DNA of 11,961 bases from a bacterium. Its GTDB lineage: Bacteria > Patescibacteriota > Microgenomatia > UBA1400 > RBG-16-45-19. The number at the start of each line of letters is the position of its first letter. Position 1 is the stretch's first letter. A program made the position numbers and the translations under genes. The notes under the pieces are model-generated. The model had not been told where the DNA came from and ran no database searches. It was given only the letters and a program-made list of their open reading frames with translations. This document shows, one piece after another, positions 5,584 to 11,961 of this stretch. The stretch is taken from assembly GCA_003247275.1 (NCBI GenBank), contig QKAA01000054.1, forward strand, positions 1-11,961, given 5' to 3'.

Positions 5584-8418
5584 GTGACGTCACAGATGCG
5601 AGATAGCAAACTAAATAAACAGCAAAAACAAGTTGTTACCCACGACTCGGGACCACTCTTAATCGTCGCCGGTGCCGGCACTGGTAAAACCACCGTTATT
5701 ACTGAACGCATCAAATACTTAGTCACTAAAAAAGAAGTCGATCCCTACTCAATTTTTGTTACCACCTTTACCGAAAAAGCTTCAGAAGAACTTAAAATTC
5801 GCTTAGATCAATCCATGCCCTTTGGCTATCGCGAACCTTGGGTAGGAACATTCCATAGTCTCTGTGAACGCATTCTTCGTCTTGAGGGTTTAGAAATTGG
5901 TATTAATCCCAGCTTCACTATTATGACCGCCACCGATCAATGGCTCTTTCTAAAACAACATTTGTATGAGCTTGATCTTCGCTACTACCGACCCTTAGGT
6001 AATCCCACCAAATTCATTCAAGCAATGATTACTTTCTTTGGTCGATTGGCCGACGAAGATATTTCACCTGATCAATTTATCCATGAAGTTCAACAACATC
6101 AGGAAGAATTAGTGGCCATTGATCAAGCTGAATATGATCGATTACATGAATTGGCCAAAGTCTACCAACAGTACCAACAATTAAAATATGAATATAAAAA
6201 AGTCGATTTCAGTGACTTAATTAATTTGACCTTAAAATTATTCCGCGATCGCCCCAATGTGTTGCATCGATACCAAAAACAATTTCAACATATATTAATA
6301 GATGAATTCCAAGATACCAATATCGCTCAATTTGAATTAATTAAATTATTGGCTCCACCAAAAAACAATCCTAACTTAATTGTTGTGGGGGATGATAATC
6401 AATCAATTTATAAATTCAGAGGCGCTTCAATTTCAAACATTCTCCAATTCATGGACATCTATCCTCAAAGCCAAACGATTGTTCTAACTAATAATTACCG
6501 ATCTACCCAACAAATATTAGATGCCTCCTATCAGTCCATTCAACAAAATAATCCTGATACCCTTGAATCAAAACTACATATCACCAAAAAATTAATTCCT
6601 CACACAACAGAGCAAATCAATCCAGAAGTAGTTGAATTTGAAACCAACCTTGATGAGGTCATCTGGACTGTCAACAAAATAGTGGAATTAGTTACCAAAA
6701 ACGGTCTTACCTATAAAGACATTGCCATTTTAACTAGAGCCAATAGTCAACTTGATCTCTATGTCTCGACTCTAAAAGCAGCTGGTATTCCTTATCAGCG
6801 AGTTTCTAATAGTGGGCTTTTTGACCAAGAAGAAGTAAGTGGTTTAATAGATTTCTTGCACATCTTAAGTGACCCCACAGACTCAATTCAATTATTTAAA
6901 GTGGCCCAAAATCCATGGTGGAAACTTGATGCTCTTTATCTCCTTGACCTCTTGAACCGAGCCAAAAATCAAGGAACTGATTTATGGTCACTATTTCAAC
7001 AAGAAGAGACTACTCAAAAATGTGTCAGCTTTATAAATCAATATCGTCAAATGTCCACCAACTCATCAGCCAGAGATTTACTCACTAGCTTCATCGAAGA
7101 AGTTCAATATATAAAACCTCTGATCGAAACGGAATCAATTGAAAACACACTCAAACTCAAAAATATTAACTTATTCTTCAATAAATTAAAGCAGTACGAG
7201 TCTCAAGTAAAAGATAACAATTTAATTACCTTTTTAGAAATATTAGATGAATGGATTGAGGCCGGTGAGAACCCTGGACAAGCTCAAATTGAAGACATTG
7301 ATACGGTTTCCTTAATGACTGTTCATTCAGCCAAGGGGTTAGAATTTCCAGCCGTATTTGTTGGTAGTCTCCTTGCTGGACGCTTCCCCAGCAACAATCG
7401 AAAAGACAGTATTATCTTGCCCGATCTTTTTGTCAAAGAAACTATGAACTCGGGCGATGTTCACCTCCAAGAAGAAAGACGTCTATTTTATGTTGCGCTT
7501 ACTAGAGCAAAAACCTTTTTATACCTTACTTACGCAAAAGACATGGGCGGTGTTAAAAAATGGAAACCGTCAGGTTTTATTTCTGAAACCGGTCTAAATG
7601 TTGCCCTCCCAGCTAAAGAAGAATCAAATATAACTATGAGCACAACCAAACCTATCGTCCCCTCATATATCACCGACGGGAAATACCGCATCGATAAGGT
7701 CTCATTCACTCAAGTTGACACCTTTACTGCTTGCCCCCTACGATACAAATTTAAATATCTCCTCAAATTACCTACCAAAGAAACAGGCGCAGCTGGCTAT
7801 GGCAACGCCGTTCATCAAACTCTCCAAGCGTTTGAACAACAACGATTACACGGCACCCTTTTATCTGAAAAAGAATTAGTTGAATTATTTTTAACCAATA
7901 CTGCAGAAGTAACCTTTATTAACAAAGAACAAAAAAAAGCCAGAATCGAGCAGGGGATAAAAGCCATTAAACAGTATTATCAGCAAAAAGACACCTTATT
8001 GGGTACACCCAAAGAACTCGAAGTTTCTTTCAAAATAAAACTAGACACCGGTGTGTTAGTTGGCAAAATCGATAGAATTGACCTTCTTCCCAACGGAGAA
8101 TACGCCATTCTCGATTACAAAACCAGCGATGTAAAACCTCAGCCAAAAGTTGATAAAGACGAACAATTATCAATTTATGCTTTAGCTGTCGAAGAAATTT
8201 TTCATCTTCCCGTGGACACATTGGGACTCTACTTTTTTGATCATGCCGAATTAGTCACCACTACTAGAACTCCCAAACAAATTGCCGCTACCAAGGCTAA
8301 ACTGAACAAGCGACTCTTACAAATGCAACAATCAGATTTTCCTGCCAAACCTGATGTTAGCAAATGTAATTGGTGTGAATTTAACAAAATTTGTCCCTTT
8401 TCTGCCACCAAAAAATAA
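5584..8418 (+). CDS. UvrD/PcrA-type helicase fused to a RecB-like Fe-S nuclease domain
   Basis: Superfamily 1A DNA helicase with a C-terminal PD-(D/E)XK nuclease, 944 residues, the layout of AddA/AdnB-like end-resection enzymes. Helicase motifs in order: Q motif LNKQQKQVV (10-18), Walker A AGAGTGKTT (29-37), motif Ia VTTFTEKAS, motif II DEFQDTN (240-246), motif III GDDNQSIYKFRG (269-280), motif IV LTNNYRS (301-307), motif V MTVHSAKGLEF (578-588) and motif VI EERRLFYVALTRAK (630-643). The nuclease part begins near 705 with H744 in GNAVHQ, D830 in GKIDRID and D844-Y-K846 in LDYKTS. C717, C928, C931 and C937 form the four-cysteine iron-sulfur cluster pattern of AddB/Cas4-type nucleases. It should unwind and degrade DNA ends for recombinational repair. 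The first codon is GTG at 5584, with an alternative ATG at 5596; neither has a Shine-Dalgarno site, so the exact start is uncertain. All key residues look intact. Confidence 0.93.
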   Translation: MTSQMRDSKLNKQQKQVVTHDSGPLLIVAGAGTGKTTVITERIKYLVTKKEVDPYSIFVTTFTEKASEELKIRLDQSMPFGYREPWVGTFHSLCERILRLEGLEIGINPSFTIMTATDQWLFLKQHLYELDLRYYRPLGNPTKFIQAMITFFGRLADEDISPDQFIHEVQQHQEELVAIDQAEYDRLHELAKVYQQYQQLKYEYKKVDFSDLINLTLKLFRDRPNVLHRYQKQFQHILIDEFQDTNIAQFELIKLLAPPKNNPNLIVVGDDNQSIYKFRGASISNILQFMDIYPQSQTIVLTNNYRSTQQILDASYQSIQQNNPDTLESKLHITKKLIPHTTEQINPEVVEFETNLDEVIWTVNKIVELVTKNGLTYKDIAILTRANSQLDLYVSTLKAAGIPYQRVSNSGLFDQEEVSGLIDFLHILSDPTDSIQLFKVAQNPWWKLDALYLLDLLNRAKNQGTDLWSLFQQEETTQKCVSFINQYRQMSTNSSARDLLTSFIEEVQYIKPLIETESIENTLKLKNINLFFNKLKQYESQVKDNNLITFLEILDEWIEAGENPGQAQIEDIDTVSLMTVHSAKGLEFPAVFVGSLLAGRFPSNNRKDSIILPDLFVKETMNSGDVHLQEERRLFYVALTRAKTFLYLTYAKDMGGVKKWKPSGFISETGLNVALPAKEESNITMSTTKPIVPSYITDGKYRIDKVSFTQVDTFTACPLRYKFKYLLKLPTKETGAAGYGNAVHQTLQAFEQQRLHGTLLSEKELVELFLTNTAEVTFINKEQKKARIEQGIKAIKQYYQQKDTLLGTPKELEVSFKIKLDTGVLVGKIDRIDLLPNGEYAILDYKTSDVKPQPKVDKDEQLSIYALAVEEIFHLPVDTLGLYFFDHAELVTTTRTPKQIAATKAKLNKRLLQMQQSDFPAKPDVSKCNWCEFNKICPFSATKK

Positions 8419-8465
8419 CTTCATCAAGTTGCACTAATATCTCCTATTCAGCTGAAGCATTTTTC

Positions 8466-8474
8466 TGCTACACT
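8466..8474 (+). promoter_or_regulatory. Extended -10 promoter of the MFS gene
   Basis: TGCTACACT on the plus strand fits TGnTAnnnT and ends eight bases before the ATG at 8483, so the leader is about 1-2 nt. It lies in the 64-bp gap after the helicase gene. A 10-bp palindrome, TTCAGCTGAA (8447-8456), lies just upstream, around the -35 position, and could be an operator, though it may be chance. Confidence 0.45.
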
Positions 8475-8482
8475 ACCCTGTT

Positions 8483-9658
8483 ATGAAACAAAACAAACAA
8501 TTGTTTACTATTTTTTTGGTCGTTTTTATTGATCTAATGGGCTTCGGGCTCATTCTTCCACTTCTTCCCTTTATAGCCGAAAAATTTTCTGCCAGTCCCC
8601 AACAAATTGGCATCTTAGCCGCCACCTATTCACTGTTTCAGTTTATCGCCGGACCAATCTTGGGCAGATTATCGGACCAGTACGGCAGAAAAAAATTACT
8701 CGTTATTTCTCAATTTGGTACTTTTCTAGGATTTTTGCTCCTCGCCTCAGCCAACTCTTTGCCACTTCTATTCCTCTCCCGAATTATTGACGGCATAACT
8801 GGTGGGAATATTTCCATTGCCCAGGCATATATCGCTGATATTACCGATTCAAAAAATCGAACCAGTGGTATGGGAGTCTTAGGCGCAGCCTTTGGTTTAG
8901 GTTTCATTATTGGCCCTTCATTGGGGGGTCTCCTGTCCAAAAACGGTTTTACCCTTCCCGCCTTAGTAGCTGCCGGCATTTCACTTATCAGTATGGTGGT
9001 AACTTCAATGTTACTCAAAGAAACAGTCGTCAAAAAACGATTTAATATCACCAAACAACAATCAGCCCTCAAGAAATTTGCCACCGTTATTGCCGACAAA
9101 GAACTGCAAAACTACGCTCTCATTTTCTTTTTACTCAACTTAGCCTTTTCCAGCATGCAAGGAATTTTCGCTCTTTGGGCTCAAGCTAGATTTAATTGGA
9201 CTTCCCAACAGACAGGATATTTATTAGGTTTTGTTGGGTTACTATCCGTCATTTCTCAATTAAAAATACTTCCTTTTGTCAATAAAAAACTGGGCGAGCG
9301 CCGCACTTTAAAGCTAGGTATTCCCCTCATGGCTTTTGGATTGATTGCCCTCACCCTCACTCCATCAGGAGGGTTTGTTTATTTGGCAGACGTATTTATG
9401 GTCGTAGGCAATAGTTTCGTTGGTCCCGCACTGCAATCTCTTGCTACCAAAGAAGTTGATCCGTCTGAATATGGCAGTACGTTAGGGATATTTCAGTCAG
9501 TTGGCAGTTTAGCCCGCATCGCAGGCCCAGCGTCAGCGGGATTTGTTTTTGCCGCCCACCACAATCTCCCCTTTGCCACCGGAGCTGTTCTCATCCTCTT
9601 CGCACTCTTATTTATTCCAAAACCACTAAAAAACAAATTATTCGGTCACGCGCTGTAA
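8483..9658 (+). CDS. Major facilitator superfamily transporter, DHA1 / TetA-like
   Basis: Inner-membrane secondary transporter of 391 residues with the length and hydrophobic pattern of a 12-helix MFS protein. It resembles the drug:H+ antiporter 1 group that includes TetA. Helix 1 carries FIDLMGFGLILPLLP (15-29), with the acidic D17 typical of TetA-like proteins. Motif A, GRLSDQYGRKK, is at 61-71 in the loop between helices 2 and 3. Motif B is around R100 (LSRIIDGITGG), and the antiporter motif C, GAAFGLGFIIGPSLGG, is at 134-149. Motif C favours export over uptake, but the substrate (drug, metabolite or siderophore-like compound) cannot be read from sequence. It has its own extended -10 and no Shine-Dalgarno site. 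Its last 21 bases overlap the end of efp on the other strand. Confidence 0.9.
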   Translation: MKQNKQLFTIFLVVFIDLMGFGLILPLLPFIAEKFSASPQQIGILAATYSLFQFIAGPILGRLSDQYGRKKLLVISQFGTFLGFLLLASANSLPLLFLSRIIDGITGGNISIAQAYIADITDSKNRTSGMGVLGAAFGLGFIIGPSLGGLLSKNGFTLPALVAAGISLISMVVTSMLLKETVVKKRFNITKQQSALKKFATVIADKELQNYALIFFLLNLAFSSMQGIFALWAQARFNWTSQQTGYLLGFVGLLSVISQLKILPFVNKKLGERRTLKLGIPLMAFGLIALTLTPSGGFVYLADVFMVVGNSFVGPALQSLATKEVDPSEYGSTLGIFQSVGSLARIAGPASAGFVFAAHHNLPFATGAVLILFALLFIPKPLKNKLFGHAL

Positions 9659-10207
9659 GTAATCACCCGTTGTCGTATCAATCACGATTAAGTCGCCTGT
9701 TTTAATAAACAAAGGCACCTGAACCTCAATTCCAGTTTCGACAGTCACCGGTTTCTTGGGCGCATTAACTCGGTTACCCGCCACTGCATCAAAAGCTTCA
9801 GTAACTCTCATAGTCACGTGAGCGGGAAGTGATGCGCCAATGGCCTTTTCTTCATAGAACAAAATAGTCACTTTTAATTCTGGAGTTAAATAACCAAATT
9901 GATCCTCAATTAAGGAAAAAGGAATGGTTGCTTGTTCATACGTTCTTTGATCCATAAAAGTAACTTCGTCACCATCGCGATACAGAAACTGCATTTCCTT
10001 TTTCTCGACATCAGCCACTTCCACTTGCTCATTAGTCTTATAGGTAAAGTCTTGAGCTGATCCAGTGTGAGGATTTTTGAATCTCACCCGCATAATCGCC
10101 GATCCTTTTCCTGGAGACATGAACTCTGTTTTCGTCACCAATTGTGGGATTCCCTTAAAAATAAGATAGATTCCTTTTGAAATATTTCCTGCATTAGTTG
10201 TTGCCAT
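9638..10207 (-). CDS. efp: Translation elongation factor P
   Basis: EF-P binds the ribosome near the P-site tRNA and relieves stalling at polyproline stretches. At 189 residues it matches the usual length of about 185-190, with the N-terminal KOW-like domain (about 1-65), the OB domain II (about 66-127) and OB domain III ending GDLIVIDTTTGDYLQRVTE. The loop MSPGKGSA places a lysine at position 34, the residue that is beta-lysylated by EpmA in Escherichia coli. An EpmA-type gene lies immediately upstream. The start ATG at 10207 has AAGGAG seven bases upstream, the only strong Shine-Dalgarno site in the window, and a good -35/-10 pair. The 3' end overlaps the converging MFS gene by 21 bp. N-terminal residues 2-8 (ATTNAGN) are a little longer than in many homologues. 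Confidence 0.97.
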   Translation of the reverse strand: MATTNAGNISKGIYLIFKGIPQLVTKTEFMSPGKGSAIMRVRFKNPHTGSAQDFTYKTNEQVEVADVEKKEMQFLYRDGDEVTFMDQRTYEQATIPFSLIEDQFGYLTPELKVTILFYEEKAIGASLPAHVTMRVTEAFDAVAGNRVNAPKKPVTVETGIEVQVPLFIKTGDLIVIDTTTGDYLQRVTE

Positions 10208-10214
10208 AATAAAT

Positions 10215-10220
10215 CTCCTT
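10215..10220 (-). promoter_or_regulatory. Strong ribosome binding site of efp
   Basis: AAGGAG on the minus strand with a 7-base spacer (ATTTATT) to the ATG at 10207. It fixes the efp start and stands out because the other complete genes here lack a recognisable site. Confidence 0.8.
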
Positions 10221-10234
10221 TGTTGTACTCGCGT

Positions 10235-10264
10235 ATTCTACTTGAGACCCTCCCTAGAGGTCAA
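10235..10264 (-). promoter_or_regulatory. Sigma-70-type promoter of efp
   Basis: On the minus strand, a -35 TTGACC (10264-10259) and a -10 TAGAAT (10240-10235) are separated by 18 bp. Transcription should start near 10228 and give a 5' leader of about 20 nt that contains the AAGGAG site. The -35 lies in the last codons (Phe-Asp-Leu) of the upstream EpmA-like gene, so efp can be expressed independently of it. Confidence 0.6.
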
Positions 10265-11309
10265 ATAGCTCATTGGCCGGAAAAAAAAGTGTTTCAGCCA
10301 CGGAATCCACGTTTGCTGCCAACATAATTAATCGATCCACACCCACTGCAATCCCAGCTACTTGAGGCAAGCCAGACTCAAGAGCGGCAAGCAAATCCTC
10401 GTCAATCGGATAATCAGTTTTATCTAAAGTCTTTCGGGCTTGCAGATCAGCTTCAAATCGGCTTCGCTGCTCAGGGGCATCCACCAATTCAGAAAAACAA
10501 TTACCCAACTCTAATCCTGCCAAATAAACTTCAAATCGTTCAGCAAATCGAGGATCACGCTGCTTTTTTCGTGCTAGGGATGCTTGAGACAGGGGATAAT
10601 CATAGATAAACGTAGGTTTACCACTGTTTTTCAAACTTGGTTCAATTTCATTAAAAAATATCTGATAGAACATCTGCTCCCAAGTTGTGGTCTCATCCAC
10701 CCGGTAACCCTTTTCCTTACCAACCACTAACAATTGTGACTTTGAAAGCAATGTCTCAACATCAATATGTGCAAAACGCTCAAATGCTTCGGCCACTGAT
10801 ATTCGCTCCCACGGAGAAGATAAGTCATAGTATTCACCTTGATACTCCCAATGAGTCAGATCAGCTTGTGGTTGAGTCACTTGAATTATCCTTATAAATA
10901 ATGCCTCGAAATCATCCATGATCTCTAAATAATCTGCCTCGGTTCGGTACCACTCTAACATGGTAAATTCAGGGTTATGTTGTCTTGAAGCCTCTTCTTC
11001 GTTTCTAAAACATCGCGTTATCTCAAATACATTTCCAATCCCTGCAGCTAGTAGTTTTTTCAAACTATATTCCGGACTCATAATCAAAAACGCTGAACGT
11101 TTTTTTTGCAAAGATGTTGTGAGTTCTGTTTTGAAAACTTCCAAATTAGGTTCAATTGAAGGTACCGGTACTAACACCGGAGTTTGCGCTTCATGGAATT
11201 GTTTTGATTTAAAAAATTCTCGAATCACGTCAATTACTTTCTCCCGCATTAAATATTGAGGAAGTAATTCTTGATTCGCCTTAATTTTTTGCCACGTTTT
11301 TTGTTTCAT
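10254..11309 (-). CDS. epmA: EF-P lysine ligase, EpmA/GenX/PoxA type (LysRS paralogue)
   Basis: Class II lysyl-tRNA-synthetase paralogue of 351 residues that in Escherichia coli activates (R)-beta-lysine and attaches it to Lys34 of EF-P. It has only the catalytic domain: the N-terminal OB anticodon-binding domain of true LysRS (about 500 residues) is absent. Motif 1 lies at about 28-46, ending with P44. Motif 2 is RCFRNEE (99-105) plus HNPEFTMLEWY (111-121), nearly identical to E. coli EpmA. Motif 3 is GIAVGVDRL with R326. A321 matches the EpmA alanine that replaces the glycine of LysRS and favours beta-lysine. The segments TFIYDYPLSQASLA and ERFEVYLAGLELGNCFSEL also follow EpmA. It sits 46 bp upstream of efp, which supports the assignment. 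No Shine-Dalgarno site precedes the ATG at 11309. Confidence 0.9.
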   Translation of the reverse strand: MKQKTWQKIKANQELLPQYLMREKVIDVIREFFKSKQFHEAQTPVLVPVPSIEPNLEVFKTELTTSLQKKRSAFLIMSPEYSLKKLLAAGIGNVFEITRCFRNEEEASRQHNPEFTMLEWYRTEADYLEIMDDFEALFIRIIQVTQPQADLTHWEYQGEYYDLSSPWERISVAEAFERFAHIDVETLLSKSQLLVVGKEKGYRVDETTTWEQMFYQIFFNEIEPSLKNSGKPTFIYDYPLSQASLARKKQRDPRFAERFEVYLAGLELGNCFSELVDAPEQRSRFEADLQARKTLDKTDYPIDEDLLAALESGLPQVAGIAVGVDRLIMLAANVDSVAETLFFPANELFDL

Positions 11310-11325
11310 AATTAATTCAGGAGTG

Positions 11326-11331
11326 ATTGTA
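11326..11331 (-). promoter_or_regulatory. Possible -10 of the epmA gene
   Basis: TACAAT on the minus strand, 16 bases before the ATG at 11309, predicting a leader of about 9 nt without a Shine-Dalgarno site. The decamer GGTACAATCA (11333-11324) around it also occurs at the metG promoter. No clear -35 was found, and the gene may instead be read from the FemAB-like gene 38 bp upstream. Confidence 0.35.
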
Positions 11332-11347
11332 CCGCATCATCAACGAT

Positions 11348-11961
11348 TTAAAATGGCCAACGCCACTTCTTATACAGTGGTGGATAATAGACTTCTATGC
11401 CGCCAAAACCAGACTTAAACCGCGAAAATCCGCCAAATCGTTTTTGTTTTTTCGCATATCGCTCATCTAATACTCCATCAAAATCAAATCGATAAAATCC
11501 TTTTAAACGTGCCTCAATCATTCCCTCCCATACCAACAAAGAAGGGGCAAAACCCTTTCTTCCCTCTATAGTTGAGCCGTTCAAATTATAAAAAACAGCG
11601 TCTGTTGCCTCATAGAAAAATGCCACCGAAACTAACGTTTTGGTTATCGTATCTCGTGCCTCCACCACAAATCCTTGATGAGAAAATGCTTGCCATTGTT
11701 TGAATAACCAAGATTGAGGTAGCAACAACATTGATATTCTTTTTGCATTTGCCCTCAGCAGCGCGTAATACTCCTCCATCAATGGCGCGTTTTTCGTCAC
11801 CTCATCAAGTGGTTTAATTGACACCTCCCACAATTTTTCTGCTTTGCGAACGTTATACCGAGTCTTTGGTTTAAAGTCGGCCATCAGTTCTTTTTGAGAT
11901 TTTTGTATATCAACAATTCGCGTCTTGGTTGTTAACATAAAATCATTGCCCGGAAAATAAC
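11348..11961 (-). CDS. FemAB/FemX-like peptidoglycan bridge aminoacyltransferase (5' end outside window)
   Basis: C-terminal part of a FemABX-family protein. These enzymes have two GNAT-like domains and add amino acids from aminoacyl-tRNA to the peptidoglycan stem peptide at the inner face of the membrane. An ATG exists at 11938, but the same frame stays open through seven more codons (YFPGNDF) to the window edge. The visible start, TTKTRIVDIQKSQKELMADFKPKTRYNVRKAEK in pieces around residues 3-34 from that ATG, matches the middle of FemAB proteins, where KxKTRYNxRxAEK opens the second GNAT domain. The real start is therefore beyond the right edge, and about half of the protein is missing. Other family segments are the central YNLNGSTIEGRKGFAPSLL and the C-terminal DFDGV and GGFSRFKSGFGGIEVYY. 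The family call is good; which residue it adds is unknown. Confidence 0.85.
   Translation of the reverse strand, partial: YFPGNDFMLTTKTRIVDIQKSQKELMADFKPKTRYNVRKAEKLWEVSIKPLDEVTKNAPLMEEYYALLRANAKRISMLLLPQSWLFKQWQAFSHQGFVVEARDTITKTLVSVAFFYEATDAVFYNLNGSTIEGRKGFAPSLLVWEGMIEARLKGFYRFDFDGVLDERYAKKQKRFGGFSRFKSGFGGIEVYYPPLYKKWRWPF

Noticed and set aside
5584..5591. Palindrome GTGACGTCAC at the start of the helicase gene as a regulatory site
   Set aside because: It lies within the predicted operon at the start of the coding region, with no promoter nearby; it is most likely coincidence.
8447..8456. Palindrome TTCAGCTGAA before the MFS gene as a terminator
   Set aside because: It has no loop and the following T5 run is short. 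It is kept only as a possible operator in the promoter entry.
10685..11259. Plus-strand open frames opposite epmA
   Set aside because: They are antisense shadows of a well-supported gene, with no recognisable domains. The same applies to open frames at 275-484, 2349-2627, 3452-3826, 8030-8221 and 8710-9099.
10254..11309. Annotation as lysyl-tRNA synthetase (lysS)
   Set aside because: There is no N-terminal anticodon-binding domain, the length is 351 residues, the EpmA-type alanine is present in motif 3, and it neighbours efp; EpmA fits better.

Overview
The window looks like chromosomal housekeeping sequence from an AT-rich, gene-dense bacterium. My best guess is a member of the Candidate Phyla Radiation (Patescibacteria, perhaps Microgenomates). 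The reasons are very short intergenic gaps, compact enzymes (a 470-residue MetRS, a stand-alone TrpR/YerC-like regulator), a FemAB-type peptidoglycan-bridge enzyme, a UvrD helicase fused to a RecB-like nuclease, and an almost complete lack of Shine-Dalgarno sites. This lineage call is an inference from gene content and style; no marker gene was placed phylogenetically. The standard bacterial code fits: TGA acts as a stop. There is no mobile element, CRISPR array, rRNA, tRNA or prophage.

Layout. (1) 1-4481 is a minus-strand block. Read in the direction of transcription it holds a small four-helix membrane protein of unknown function, a TrpR/YerC-like regulator, methionyl-tRNA synthetase, a TatD-family metal hydrolase, and a membrane GT2 glycosyltransferase that runs off the left edge. 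(2) 4482-4558 is a 77-bp divergent promoter region. (3) 4559-9658 is on the plus strand: rmuC, a 944-residue helicase-nuclease starting 5 bp after it, then a drug-efflux-like MFS transporter with its own promoter. (4) 9638-11961 is on the minus strand: a FemAB-like enzyme (its start lies beyond the right edge), an EpmA/GenX-type EF-P lysine ligase, and elongation factor P. The MFS and efp genes converge and overlap tail to tail by 21 bp.

Functional themes. metG-tatD is an old conserved neighbourhood. rmuC plus the helicase-nuclease suggest a DNA end-processing and recombination unit. EpmA next to an EF-P carrying Lys34 is a self-consistent EF-P modification pair that predicts an EpmB aminomutase elsewhere in the genome.

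The most interesting signal is regulatory. Six genes have a good -10 hexamer (often extended, TGnTAnnnT) ending only 6-10 nt before the ATG, so their mRNAs should be leaderless or nearly so. efp is the clear exception: it has a conventional -35/-10 promoter and a strong AAGGAG site. No gap between genes exceeds 80 bases, so no long non-coding stretch remains unexplained. I did not find a clearly novel multi-gene system.
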